Assembly (NCBI GenBank): GCA_013298845.1
Contig: JAAFJN010000018.1
Location: forward strand, 1 to 64,000
Direction: 5' to 3'
DNA from: Chitinophagales bacterium
GTDB taxonomy: Bacteria; Bacteroidota; Bacteroidia; Chitinophagales; Saprospiraceae
Length of the DNA stretch: 64,000 nt
Positions 54,407-63,556 of this stretch are shown one piece after another. The notes under the pieces are model-generated. The model had not been told where the DNA came from, searched no databases, and saw nothing but the letters and a program-made list of their open reading frames with translations. Within the stretch, counting starts at the first letter, position 1. Every line of letters begins with the position of its first letter. A program made the position numbers and the translations under genes.

Positions 54407-55486
54407 ATGAACATTTCTTTCACTTTTAAATGTTTATTTCTTTTTTTTGTTTGTCCAGTTGTAGGGATAAGTCAGCAAAATAAACCGCAGCGGGAAAACG
54501 CAAACCAACTGGCGGTTGAACAGTCTCCGGTGGCCTCCAGCCAGCGTCGTACGGAATTGCCCGGCGACTTAGATAGCCTTTTTGAAATCACCGAAATACC
54601 CTTTAATTTCTTCAACACAAAAGACCTTTCAATCAACGCAGGGGAAGGCCGATTGGATTCTATTGAAGTATTAAAAGCGCTTTTTCCCGGTCCTTTTTTT
54701 CAGGATTACTACGATTGGGAAGACGAAAACGTAGTCGTTTGGGGGTGTTCATCCTGTCCAAAATTGCGCTTTGAAGCCAGCAGTATAGAAGACCCTGATC
54801 GTCCGTGGTTCGATACGTTACCGTACCCTTTTTTAAACTTTACAAAGTGTATACGGGCATTTCCGTACACAGAATCCGGGAAAGAGAAACATGCATTTTT
54901 CTTTAATACCAGCGATGATATTCCCGGATCAGGACGATTTCATTTCGGGGCACTTGGAGCGGCTATTTTTGAGAAAAATAATTCAGAGTGGATACTCCAA
55001 AGTTTTACTCCGGTGGTGTGTGGCGAGGGACGATTTAATAGAGCAGACCCACCCGGTCATATCCTGCAATTTGGGGAGTACACATTTTTTGAATTGCAAG
55101 GCGGATACGCGGAAGGGGCTGGTGCTGGCTATTTATACGGCGGAGAACATTTGTTTGCTTTGCACGATGGACGAGTACAACGTTTGTTCTTTGACGTGGA
55201 TGCACACTGCAAATCGTACGATACACGCTTGATGCACTGGAAATCCAAAGTGCTGTTTCAATCATCGGAGCCTGGAAATCTGCCAGATATTGAACTGATT
55301 ACAACTGGCCATTTTGAATTAAACGACGATGAGCACGAAATTGACCTCTGGAAGGAAATTTCGTGGTGGCCGGGGTTACAGACCTATCTTGGGGAAAATA
55401 CTCCCGCTGATTTTGAGATGAGACGGTTGTTCCATTTTGATGGTGCAACTTATAAAGCAGTGAATTGCACTTATGCAAAATTGTAA
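54407..55486 (+). CDS. Secreted protein of unknown function
   Basis: 359 residues from Met 54407 (MNISFTFKCLFLFFVCPVVGISQQ), a signal peptide ending near ISQ. The body is rich in aromatic residues and has a CSSCPKL motif and the segment GGYAEGAGAGYLYGGEHLF. No known domain is recognised. Its promoter lies in direct repeat B, so it may have been recruited to the same regulatory cassette as the toxin-antitoxin pair. Confidence 0.75.
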   Translation: MNISFTFKCLFLFFVCPVVGISQQNKPQRENANQLAVEQSPVASSQRRTELPGDLDSLFEITEIPFNFFNTKDLSINAGEGRLDSIEVLKALFPGPFFQDYYDWEDENVVVWGCSSCPKLRFEASSIEDPDRPWFDTLPYPFLNFTKCIRAFPYTESGKEKHAFFFNTSDDIPGSGRFHFGALGAAIFEKNNSEWILQSFTPVVCGEGRFNRADPPGHILQFGEYTFFELQGGYAEGAGAGYLYGGEHLFALHDGRVQRLFFDVDAHCKSYDTRLMHWKSKVLFQSSEPGNLPDIELITTGHFELNDDEHEIDLWKEISWWPGLQTYLGENTPADFEMRRLFHFDGATYKAVNCTYAKL

Positions 55487-55569
55487 GCGGGTTCACTGTT
55501 TCAAAAATTAGCCGCTTATGCCCATTTTCGTAGATTCGGGCATAGGCACCGTAATCACCCACCAGCAAC

Positions 55570-57294
55570 TCAATCCCCACCCGCCCGGTTCAACGCCACC
55601 GTAAACGTACTTCCTGCCCCCAATTCACTGTCCACGTGAATCGTGCCGCCCTGGGCTTCAATAAATTCTTTACTGATGGATAACCCCAAACCTGTACCGT
55701 CTTTTTGGGAGCCGGGAACCCGGAAATACCGGTCAAATATCTTGTCTTTGTACTGCGGCGCAATGCCCTGCCCGGCGTCTTTTACCACAAATAATACGTG
55801 TTGCCCCGAGTGCCGTACCTCAATCTCAATCGGGGTGTTTTCGTGCGAATAATGGATGGCGTTGGCCATCAGGTTGGTGAGTACCCAGGCCGTTTTTTCC
55901 GCGTCGGCCTGCGCCGGGGGCAGGTTATCGTCGTAATGCACCCGCAACCGGATATTTTTTTGCTCGGCCTGCATTTTGGTCGCGTTCAGGGCGTATTGTA
56001 CCAGTTCCTGCGGCGCGGTAGGCACCAAATTCAGTTGGATATTGCCCGTTTCCAGTTGCGTCATATCCAGCAGTTCGCCGGTGATTTTTAGCAGGCGGTT
56101 GGCATCCTCTTTAATGCTGTCGAGCAGGTTGATTTGTTCGGGGTTGAGTGTCCCGATTTGTTTGTTTTCGAGCAGTTGCACGCTCATTTTTATGGAAGAA
56201 ATGGGCGTTTTAAATTCGTGGGAAACGGTGGCAATAAAATTGGTTTTGGCAAAATCCAGTTCTTTGTACGCCGTGATGTTTTTTAACAAAATAACGTGCC
56301 CAATCAGGCGCGACTCCCGTTCGCCAGTGGGTACAATGGACAAATGCAAAATTTCTTTTTCAAAATACCCCTCGCGGTTGTCGGCGTAAATTTTAAGGGG
56401 CGTTTGAACGGCATCGGGTGCATCGGCGATGTCGTGGACCAAGGCCCGGATCAGGTCGTTTTTGAGGGCCAGGGTGGTGGCGGGTTGACCAATGAGTTGG
56501 TCGTGCGCCAAACCGCTGATTTTGGTGGATTCTTCGTTGGCAAAAATAATGCGCAGGTTTTCGTCCAACCCGATCACCGGGTCGCGCATGTTGTTAATCA
56601 GTACTTCGATGCGCTTTTTTTCCATCATCAGCCGGGCGAGACTGCTGTTGTTGTATTCCTCTAATTTTTGGGCCATGCTGTTAAACGACCGGGCCAATTG
56701 CCCAAATTCGTTGTGTTGCTCAAAATGCACCCGTTCGGAATAGTTCTTTTCGGCAATTTGCCGGATGCTGTTGGTCAGTTCCTCGATGGGACCGGCGACG
56801 TTGGCGGGCAAGTTCACCAGCAACGTAAAGGCAATGAGAAAACAAAACGTAGCGGCCACCGCAATCCAAAAAACGGCGCTTTCGGACGTAGATTTGGAAA
56901 TTTCACTTTTGCGCTGAATGGCCTGCATATTGATGTCGGTGACGGTAAAAATGGCCTTGCGCAGGGCCGAACCAACGGCGCTGTCGGTGGGCTGCAATTT
57001 GAACTGCTCAAAATACGTGCGCACCTCCTGGGTGGCTTCCTTTTCCCCAATTTCGGTGATATTTTGCTCCTGATCGGCCAGGTTTTTTTCAAAAAAAGCC
57101 GTGGAGTTCTGGTCGGGTTCTTCCAACGCTTTCAGCATGTGGCCGGTGTACAGCAAGGTATTGTAGTTATCGGCGAGAACATTCTCCGAATCGGCTTTCA
57201 GGGCGTTGATATAGCCAACGCCAACGGTCCCCTGCACAATAATGAGCAAAAAAAGCAGGCCAACGCCGAGGGTGAGTTTAGTTTTTATATTCAT
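55570..57294 (-). CDS. Sensor histidine kinase of the kdp cluster
   Basis: A 574-residue kinase: TM1 about 8-28, a periplasmic helical sensor (to about 140), TM2 about 141-162, HAMP, PAS domain (about 228-340) and the HisKA helix FIATVSHEFKTP with His359. The ATPase domain holds LMANAIHYSHENTP, GQGIAPQYKDKIFDRYFR and GTGLGLSISKEF. It overlaps the KdpD N-terminal gene by TGATG. It should phosphorylate a response regulator that is not adjacent. Presumably it supplies the kinase half missing from the split KdpD. Confidence 0.92.
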   Translation of the reverse strand: MNIKTKLTLGVGLLFLLIIVQGTVGVGYINALKADSENVLADNYNTLLYTGHMLKALEEPDQNSTAFFEKNLADQEQNITEIGEKEATQEVRTYFEQFKLQPTDSAVGSALRKAIFTVTDINMQAIQRKSEISKSTSESAVFWIAVAATFCFLIAFTLLVNLPANVAGPIEELTNSIRQIAEKNYSERVHFEQHNEFGQLARSFNSMAQKLEEYNNSSLARLMMEKKRIEVLINNMRDPVIGLDENLRIIFANEESTKISGLAHDQLIGQPATTLALKNDLIRALVHDIADAPDAVQTPLKIYADNREGYFEKEILHLSIVPTGERESRLIGHVILLKNITAYKELDFAKTNFIATVSHEFKTPISSIKMSVQLLENKQIGTLNPEQINLLDSIKEDANRLLKITGELLDMTQLETGNIQLNLVPTAPQELVQYALNATKMQAEQKNIRLRVHYDDNLPPAQADAEKTAWVLTNLMANAIHYSHENTPIEIEVRHSGQHVLFVVKDAGQGIAPQYKDKIFDRYFRVPGSQKDGTGLGLSISKEFIEAQGGTIHVDSELGAGSTFTVALNRAGGD

Positions 57295-58388
57295 CAGGAA
57301 AGGATAATCAGATCAATGTCGTTGGTGGATAATTTTTGCAATAATTCATTAAAAACGTTGGTGGCGAGAATAATATGAAACAAACTCAGGTGCGGTTTGC
57401 CAATGCAAATATTGGTAATGGCGCGCGCTTCGGCTTGTTCCATAATGGTTTTTGCCACGCTGTTGCTTTTAATTTTGATAATTTCGGCCCCAAGTTCGGT
57501 CGCTAATTTAAAATTGTTGATCAAAAAACGCTGTTTGTCCAACGCAATTTTGTCGGGGTTTTCCTGCGGGGTTTGCACGTACAACACGTACCATTTGCTG
57601 TTGTAATAATTAGCGAGCCGGGCGGTTTTGCGAATGACCGTTTTGGCGGTTTTTTCGTTGCTGCTGATGCAGGCCAAAAAACGTTCGGCGCGGGCGTTGT
57701 GCGGCAAACTGATTTCGGTTTCAATTTTGCGTTCCACCTGGGCGGCCACTTCTTTTAGCGCCAGTTCGCGGAGTTGCAAAATGTGTTCATTTTTGAAAAA
57801 ATTCCGCAACGCGGTGTCAATTTTTTCGGCGGTATAAATTTTCCCTTCTTTCAGTCGGGTAATGAGTTCATCGGCGGTGAGGTCAATGTTTACCACCTCG
57901 TCGGCCTGGGCCAAGATGCGGTCGGGCACCCGTTCTTTTACCTCAATTCCGGTGATGTTTTTTATGTCTTCGTTGAGGCTTTCGAGGTGCTGAATATTCA
58001 CGGCCGAAATCACATTAATGCCCCGATCGAGAATATCCAGCACGTCTTGCCAGCGTTTTTCGTTTTTACTGCCTTCGATATTGGTATGGGCCAGTTCATC
58101 CACAATCACCACCTCGGGGCGTTGGTTTAAAATAGCCGGTACGTCCATTTCTTCCAATGCTTTGCCTTTGTAAAACAGCGTCAAGGCGTGGGTTTCGGGG
58201 CGCTGGTGGGTTTCGATAAAACCAATTTTTACGTCAATCCCCGATTTGAGTAAGGCGTGGGCTTCCTGCAACATGCGGTAGGTTTTGCCCACGCCGGCAC
58301 TCATTCCGATGTAGATTTTGAGTTTGCCCCGCTTCGATTTTTGGATCAAATCGAGGAAATACTGCGCTGATCTGTCTTTATCCGGCAT
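57294..58388 (-). CDS. kdpD: KdpD N-terminal domain protein (KdpD + universal stress domain), split
   Basis: 364 residues from Met 58388. It consists of the KdpD sensor domain with Walker A GMSAGVGKTY (about 28-37) and Walker B VVIVDELAHTN, followed by a universal-stress-protein domain (from about residue 235). The four-helix membrane part and the histidine kinase of classic KdpD are absent; a separate kinase follows. It likely senses K+ or ATP state and controls that kinase. The start overlaps the porin remnant stop by one base. Confidence 0.92.
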   Translation of the reverse strand: MPDKDRSAQYFLDLIQKSKRGKLKIYIGMSAGVGKTYRMLQEAHALLKSGIDVKIGFIETHQRPETHALTLFYKGKALEEMDVPAILNQRPEVVIVDELAHTNIEGSKNEKRWQDVLDILDRGINVISAVNIQHLESLNEDIKNITGIEVKERVPDRILAQADEVVNIDLTADELITRLKEGKIYTAEKIDTALRNFFKNEHILQLRELALKEVAAQVERKIETEISLPHNARAERFLACISSNEKTAKTVIRKTARLANYYNSKWYVLYVQTPQENPDKIALDKQRFLINNFKLATELGAEIIKIKSNSVAKTIMEQAEARAITNICIGKPHLSLFHIILATNVFNELLQKLSTNDIDLIILS

Positions 58389-58612
58389 TAAAAAGAAAGG
58401 GCTAAAGCGGTGGTAAAAAAGGTATTGTTGCCGTCCACGCGTTGAATGCGTTGCCAGCCGTTCAGCACCAATCCGCTCAGGAACCATTTGCCATCGTCGG
58501 TGGTGTAAGAAATTTTTACCCCACTTTCGTAATACGGCGAATTATCGGCGAGTATGCCCCGCGTAAGGTTCCAGCAATCTTTCCCAATGGCGATGTTAAA
58601 AATGGATTTCAT
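58388..58612 (-). pseudogene. Collapsed remnant of a kdp-linked outer membrane porin
   Basis: A 74-residue open frame in the position where Bacteroidota kdp operons carry a porin of about 350-400 residues. IGKDCWNLTRGILADNSPYY and GKWFLSGLVLNGWQRIQRVDGN match the middle of that porin (from memory). They are followed directly by TFFTTALALSF, the typical C-terminal strand of an outer membrane protein. The signal peptide, N-terminal half and most of the barrel are gone, apparently by two deletions that kept the frame. Probably not functional as a porin. Confidence 0.7.
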
Positions 58613-58618
58613 ATTGAA

Positions 58619-59182
58619 TTAACGCGTGCGTTGGTCTAATGTTAAATTAAGTTCAAGAACGTGGACTTTGGCCGGTCCAAACAAGCCCCACAACGGGGTT
58701 TCGGTGTGTTGGCGAATCAAATCGCGAACGGTATTTTCGGCCAGTTGCCGTTGTTGGGCAATCCGTTTGACCTGTACCAACGCCGCCGGAACGGAAATGT
58801 GCGGGTCCAAACCGGCACCGCTGGCCGTGACCAGATCCGACGGAATATCGGCGCGTTGTACGCCGGGGTTATGCGCCAAAAACGTATCCACCCGCGCCGC
58901 AACTTCGGCCAGATAATCGGGGTTCGACGGGCCTTTGTTGCTGCCCCCGGCCCCAGCCGCGTTATAACCTACCGCCGACGGGCGTGATGAAAAATAGCGA
59001 TCTTCGGTGAAATTTTGGGCAATATTGCGGTAATAAACGCCACCGTTGGCCACAATGACCTCTCCTTTGCCGCCGTTGGGTGTCGCTTGCGCAATCCCCC
59101 AAATGGCCGCCGTATACAGGCCCGAAAATACCACGAGGCAAACTAACGTCAGCCGAATGGCCGGAAAAATATGTTGTTGCAT
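58619..59182 (-). CDS. kdpC: Potassium-transporting ATPase KdpC subunit
   Basis: A 187-residue protein with one N-terminal membrane helix (LTLVCLVVFSGLYTAAIWGIAQ) and the family motifs YFSSRPSA.GYNA, GSNKGPSNP, PSDLVTASGAGLDPHISV, and LNLTLD at the C-terminus. It stabilises the KdpFABC complex and takes part in ATP binding. 17 nt after kdpB. Confidence 0.97.
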   Translation of the reverse strand: MQQHIFPAIRLTLVCLVVFSGLYTAAIWGIAQATPNGGKGEVIVANGGVYYRNIAQNFTEDRYFSSRPSAVGYNAAGAGGSNKGPSNPDYLAEVAARVDTFLAHNPGVQRADIPSDLVTASGAGLDPHISVPAALVQVKRIAQQRQLAENTVRDLIRQHTETPLWGLFGPAKVHVLELNLTLDQRTR

Positions 59183-59199
59183 GTTGTTGTTAGTTCGTG

Positions 59200-61212
59200 T
59201 TAAACAAAAAAGGAAACCAGTATATCAATGGCTTTTATGCCCAAAAAAGGCACCACAATACCGCCCAAACCGTAAATGAACACGTTGCGGCGCAGCAAAG
59301 CACTGGCCCCGATGGGTTTGTACGACACGCCTTTGAGCGCCAGCGGAATGAGGAACGGAATGATAATGGCGTTAAAAATAACCGCCGATAAAATGGCGCT
59401 TTCGGGGCTGTGCAACTGCATAATATTCAGTCGTTGCAGCACCGGAATGCCCCCAATGAACAAGGCCGGAATTATGGCAAAATATTTGGCCACGTCGTTG
59501 GCAATGCTAAACGTGGTGAGCGTTCCGCGGGTCATGAGCAGTTGTTTGCCAATTTCCACCACTTCAATCAACTTGGTGGGGTCATTGTCCAAATCCACCA
59601 TATTCCCGGCTTCTTTGGCGGCTTGCGTACCACTGTTCATGGCCACGCCCACATCGGCCTGCGCGAGGGCGGGCGCGTCGTTGGTACCGTCGCCCATCAT
59701 GGCCACCAAACGGCCTTCCGCCTGTTCTTTTTTGATGTAATTCATTTTGTCTTCGGGTTTCGCTTCGGCGATAAAGTCGTCCACCCCGGCTTTTTCGGCG
59801 ATAAAACGGGCCGTTAAAGGGTTGTCGCCCGTTACCATCACCGTTTTGATGCCCATCCGGCGCAACCGCTCGAAGCGTTCCTGAATTCCTGGTTTAATAA
59901 TGTCCTGCAATTCAATTACCCCGATGATGCGCTCGTTTTCGGCCACCACGAGGGGTGTTCCGCCGTTGCCGGAAATTTGGGTCACCCAGTCGCGCACTTC
60001 GGCAGGGTACGGGTTTCCGGCCGATTGGCACAATTGCCGAATGGCATCGGAGGCCCCTTTGCGGATGCGGGTTTCGCCAAAATCAACGCCCGAACTGCGG
60101 GTTTCGGCGGTAAATTTGACAAACCGCGCATTGGGCATTTGCATAGAAGCGGGATTTACGCCCGCCAATTCGACAATGGATTTGCCCTCCGGGGTTTCGT
60201 CGCTGAGCGAACTGAGCACCACGCAGCGCACAAAATGTTGTTCATTCACGCCATTGGCCGGGTAAAAACGGGTGGCTTTGCGGTTGCCGATGGTAATGGT
60301 GCCGGTTTTGTCGAGCAACAACACGTCCACGTCACCGGCCGTTTCTACGGCTTTACCACTTTTGGTGATGACGTTGGCGCGCAAAGCCCGATCCATACCC
60401 GCAATCCCGATGGCCGATAACAAGCCGCCGATAGTGGTGGGAATAAGGCACACAAACAGCGAAATGAGGGCCGAAATGGTAATGGGCGTTTGGGCGTAAC
60501 TGGCAAATGGTTGCAGCGTAACGGTGACAATAATAAATACCAGCGTAAAACCCGCCAACAGAATGGTCAGCGCAATTTCGTTGGGCGTTTTTTGGCGACT
60601 GGCCCCTTCCACGAGGGCAATCATTTTATCCAAAAAACTTTCGCCGGGCTCGGTGCTCACGCGTACTTTAATGTGGTCGGATAATACTTTGGTGCCGCCC
60701 GTGACCGAACTTTTGTCGCCCCCGGCCTCGCGAATCACGGGCGCACTTTCGCCCGTAATGGCGCTTTCGTCAATGGTTGCCAAACCTTCGATAATTTCGC
60801 CGTCGGCGGGAATGGTATCTCCGGCGGCGCACACAAAAACGTCGCCTTTGCGCAAACTGGCCGATGATACGACCTGGCCGTTGAGCAAGGTAGCGGGGGT
60901 TTCTTCGCGGGTTTTCCGCAGGCTGTCGGCCTGGGCTTTACCGCGCGCTTCGGCGATGGCTTCGGCGAAATTGGCAAATAATAAAGTGAGGAATAACACC
61001 CCAAAAATGACCAGATTATAGGCCAAACTGCCCTGTTCTTGTGCTCCCGCGGCCACCCAAATACACACGCCCAGCATCACAAAAGTGCCAATTTCGACGG
61101 TGAACATCACCGGATTGCGAAACAGCAACGCGGGGTTGAGTTTGATGAATGATTGCCGCAAAGCCTCCTGTACCAAATCTTTTTGGAACAGCGATGTATG
61201 TTGTGTTTGCAT
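59200..61212 (-). CDS. kdpB: Potassium-transporting ATPase KdpB subunit (P-type ATPase)
   Basis: A 670-residue P-type ATPase with seven membrane helices. Motifs: TGES in AITGESAPV, phosphorylation site [28 protein letters not shown] hinge. It hydrolyses ATP to drive K+ uptake through KdpA. 12 nt after kdpA. The KDPPK-type loop of E. coli cannot be seen in the same form. Confidence 0.97.
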   Translation of the reverse strand: MQTQHTSLFQKDLVQEALRQSFIKLNPALLFRNPVMFTVEIGTFVMLGVCIWVAAGAQEQGSLAYNLVIFGVLFLTLLFANFAEAIAEARGKAQADSLRKTREETPATLLNGQVVSSASLRKGDVFVCAAGDTIPADGEIIEGLATIDESAITGESAPVIREAGGDKSSVTGGTKVLSDHIKVRVSTEPGESFLDKMIALVEGASRQKTPNEIALTILLAGFTLVFIIVTVTLQPFASYAQTPITISALISLFVCLIPTTIGGLLSAIGIAGMDRALRANVITKSGKAVETAGDVDVLLLDKTGTITIGNRKATRFYPANGVNEQHFVRCVVLSSLSDETPEGKSIVELAGVNPASMQMPNARFVKFTAETRSSGVDFGETRIRKGASDAIRQLCQSAGNPYPAEVRDWVTQISGNGGTPLVVAENERIIGVIELQDIIKPGIQERFERLRRMGIKTVMVTGDNPLTARFIAEKAGVDDFIAEAKPEDKMNYIKKEQAEGRLVAMMGDGTNDAPALAQADVGVAMNSGTQAAKEAGNMVDLDNDPTKLIEVVEIGKQLLMTRGTLTTFSIANDVAKYFAIIPALFIGGIPVLQRLNIMQLHSPESAILSAVIFNAIIIPFLIPLALKGVSYKPIGASALLRRNVFIYGLGGIVVPFLGIKAIDILVSFFV

Positions 61213-61224
61213 GGTGAATTCGAT

Positions 61225-62925
61225 TTAATAAATGGAAAAATATTCAGCAATCGGGCCTAATGTTAAGGCCGGAAAAAAGGCCAAAGCCGCTACGAGCGCA
61301 ATTACGGCAAATACCATAAAACCAAAGGTGCTCGTGTCCGTTTTGAGGGTGCCGCTGCTTTCGGGAATAAATTTTTTATTCGCCAAAATGCCCGCAATGG
61401 CCACCGGACCAATAATGGGCAGGTACCGCGCCAACAGCATCACAATGCCGCAGCCAATGTTCCAAAAGGGTGTATTGTCGCCCAATCCTTCAAATCCGCT
61501 GCCGTTATTGGCGCTCGACGAGGTAAATTCGTACAACATTTGGCTAAATCCGTGGAAACCCGGGTTGCTCAGCCAGCCCCCGCAACTGTCGGGGTAGTGC
61601 GTGTACAAATAACCCGCCAAAGCCGTGCCTGCCAAAATCAGGAAAGGATGCAATAGGGCAATAATCATGGCAATTTTCATTTCTTTGGCCTCCACTTTTT
61701 TGCCCAAAAACTCCGGCGTTCGGCCCACCATTAACCCACTGATAAATACCGCAAGGATGATAAACACGTAAAAATTGAGAAAACCCACGCCAATTCCGCC
61801 GTAAAATGCATTAATCATCATGCCCAAAAGTGTTAATAAACCAGTGAGCGGGGTCATGCTGTCGTGCATGGCATTGACCGATCCGTTGCTCGTGCAAGTG
61901 GTATAAATGGCCCAATTCGCCGATGCCGCCGAACCAAACCGCACTTCCTTGCCTTCCATGCTGCCCATTGGTTGCCCGATGCCCAGTTGTTCAATGGCGG
62001 GGTTACCACCCATTTCAAACCCGATGGCCGGTATCAGCAGGAGTACAAAGCCCAGGGTCATTACGCCGTACACCATCCAGGCCAGCCGACGGCGGCGCAA
62101 CAGGTGGCCCAGCGCAAAAATCATGGCAACGGGAATCAGGAAAATGGCCACGTTTTCGACCATATTGGTCAAATAACTGGGGTTTTCCAACGGGTGCGCC
62201 GAGTTAGGGCCGTAAAAACCGCCGCCGTTGGTACCCAATTGTTTAATGGCCACAAAAGCCGCCACCGGCCCGCGACTTACCTGCACGGTATCCCCTTGCA
62301 AGGTAATCATGGTATCTTTGCCTTCCAGAGTCATGGGCGTGCCGTTAAAGGCCAAAAAAACCGCCATTACCACCGTCAACGGCAACAAAACCCGCGTGGC
62401 CGACAATACAAAATGCCGGTAAAAACTCCCCAAACGCACTTCGTTTTGCGCCCGCATGGCTTTAAATACTGTTACGCAAATGGCCATTCCCGTGGCCGCA
62501 CTGATGAACTGCCACAACATGAGAGTAAGTTGCCCCAGGTATGAGAGGGCAGTTTCGCCCGAATAGTGTTGAAGGTTGGTATTGGTAATAAAACTAACGG
62601 CCGTGTTGAAGGCCAAATCGCCGCTCATGGACGGGTTGCCGTCGGGATTCAGGGGTAACCAAGCCATATTGGTGAGTACCAGCATGGCGATGATCAACCA
62701 AAACATATTGATCACCAGCAACGCCGTGAGGTGTTCTTGCCAGCGCATGTCGCGGTGCGGATCAATGCCGCTGAGGCGGTAAAATAATCCGTCCAATGGA
62801 GCCAACAGCCGGTCGGGCCAAGTGGATTCGTGGTTAAACACTTTGCCCATGTATCGCCCCAACGGAATGGCCAGGAGCATTACCAAAGCGTACATAACCA
62901 ATACGCCGAGTATTTCTGTGTGCAT
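61225..62925 (-). CDS. kdpA: Potassium-transporting ATPase KdpA subunit
   Basis: 566 residues from ATG 62925 (MHTEILGVLVMYALVMLLAIPLGRYM), the usual length; an earlier in-frame start would overlap kdpF and is rejected. Four selectivity-filter segments are present: TNTNLQHYSGE, LGTNGGGFYGPNSAHP, TSNGSVNAMHDSMTPL and SSANNGSGFEGL. It forms the K+-selective channel part of KdpFABC. Confidence 0.97.
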   Translation of the reverse strand: MHTEILGVLVMYALVMLLAIPLGRYMGKVFNHESTWPDRLLAPLDGLFYRLSGIDPHRDMRWQEHLTALLVINMFWLIIAMLVLTNMAWLPLNPDGNPSMSGDLAFNTAVSFITNTNLQHYSGETALSYLGQLTLMLWQFISAATGMAICVTVFKAMRAQNEVRLGSFYRHFVLSATRVLLPLTVVMAVFLAFNGTPMTLEGKDTMITLQGDTVQVSRGPVAAFVAIKQLGTNGGGFYGPNSAHPLENPSYLTNMVENVAIFLIPVAMIFALGHLLRRRRLAWMVYGVMTLGFVLLLIPAIGFEMGGNPAIEQLGIGQPMGSMEGKEVRFGSAASANWAIYTTCTSNGSVNAMHDSMTPLTGLLTLLGMMINAFYGGIGVGFLNFYVFIILAVFISGLMVGRTPEFLGKKVEAKEMKIAMIIALLHPFLILAGTALAGYLYTHYPDSCGGWLSNPGFHGFSQMLYEFTSSSANNGSGFEGLGDNTPFWNIGCGIVMLLARYLPIIGPVAIAGILANKKFIPESSGTLKTDTSTFGFMVFAVIALVAALAFFPALTLGPIAEYFSIY

Positions 62926-62930
62926 GTTAC

Positions 62931-63008
62931 TTAAAATTTTTCGGGTTGAAGCAGTACGTAAGCCATGTAGCCAAATACCGCCAATGCGATGATGAATAAA
63001 AAGGTCAT
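62931..63008 (-). CDS. kdpF: KdpF small membrane subunit
   Basis: A 25-residue single-helix protein (MTFLFIIALAVFGYMAYVLL followed by QPEKF), ending TAA 5 nt before the kdpA ATG. A start 4 codons earlier (63020, MFLK) is also possible. Length, one membrane helix and position before kdpA match KdpF, which stabilises the complex. It is far too short for usual gene calls. Confidence 0.85.
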   Translation of the reverse strand: MTFLFIIALAVFGYMAYVLLQPEKF

Positions 63009-63132
63009 TTTTAAAAACATTAGTTCGGGAAAGGGTACGGCAAAAGGCGTTCCACGGCGCGTACCAGAAACATAAAAAATTGATTATGAAACAATTGTGT
63101 AAAACATCCCGGCAGAGATCAATTCCCAAACC

Positions 63133-63174
63133 CTATCGTTTTGAAAGGGTAACACTATCGTTTCGACAGGGTAA
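63133..63174 (-). promoter_or_regulatory. Two 20-bp direct repeats upstream of kdpF
   Basis: CTATCGTTTTGAAAGGGTAA at 63133-63152 and CTATCGTTTCGACAGGGTAA at 63155-63174, a 22-bp (two-turn) spacing about 120 bp upstream of kdpF. This is what a tandem operator for a response regulator would look like, but it could be a chance duplication. Confidence 0.45.
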
Positions 63175-63212
63175 AAGAAACGGGGTATTGATGATTGTTG
63201 ATTAGGATTGGA

Positions 63213-63277
63213 CACGGATTGGACACGGATTTTTTTAAAACGATAAAAAATCCATGAAAATCCGTGTCCAATCCGTG
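63213..63277. repeat. 21-bp perfect inverted repeat
   Basis: Arms 63213-63233 and 63257-63277 are perfect reverse complements (CACGGATTGGACACGGATTTT) with a 23-nt AT-rich loop. The motif ACACGGAT occurs several times around it, and also at about 5050. Probably a genome-wide repeat or a bidirectional terminator-like structure. Confidence 0.8.
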
Positions 63278-63556
63278 GAAATCCGTGTCCCATTGATGAG
63301 AAGCAAGAACACGCTACAACGGTCAAAGCAGTTCATCACTCATCTCTCCAAATATTTCTATAAAATATTTTTTGTCGAAAGCCCTTGATAATCATGCGTT
63401 TAGGGGTAAAAATATTTCTTCCATCGAAAAACAACCTTGTTTTGGGTATTTTGCCGTAAAATTGGCCTCGAATTTGATAGGGACTTTTCGCCCTACCATT
63501 ATTACTGCTTTTAATCCAGTCAATTTAATCAAAATAACCTCCCAAATTGTTTCGCT

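Larger units (their letters stand above)
63021..63556. other. kdp/rpoN divergent intergenic region
   Basis: 536 bp without a supportable gene. It holds a 22-bp tandem motif (63133-63174) upstream of kdpF, a large 21-bp inverted repeat (63213-63277), and AT-rich sequence before rpoN. An open frame at 63372-63632 is not supported. Confidence 0.6.

Noticed and set aside
61225-63129. N-terminally extended KdpA
   Set aside because: The extension runs through kdpF in another frame and is not part of the KdpA family; the ATG at 62925 gives the usual length.
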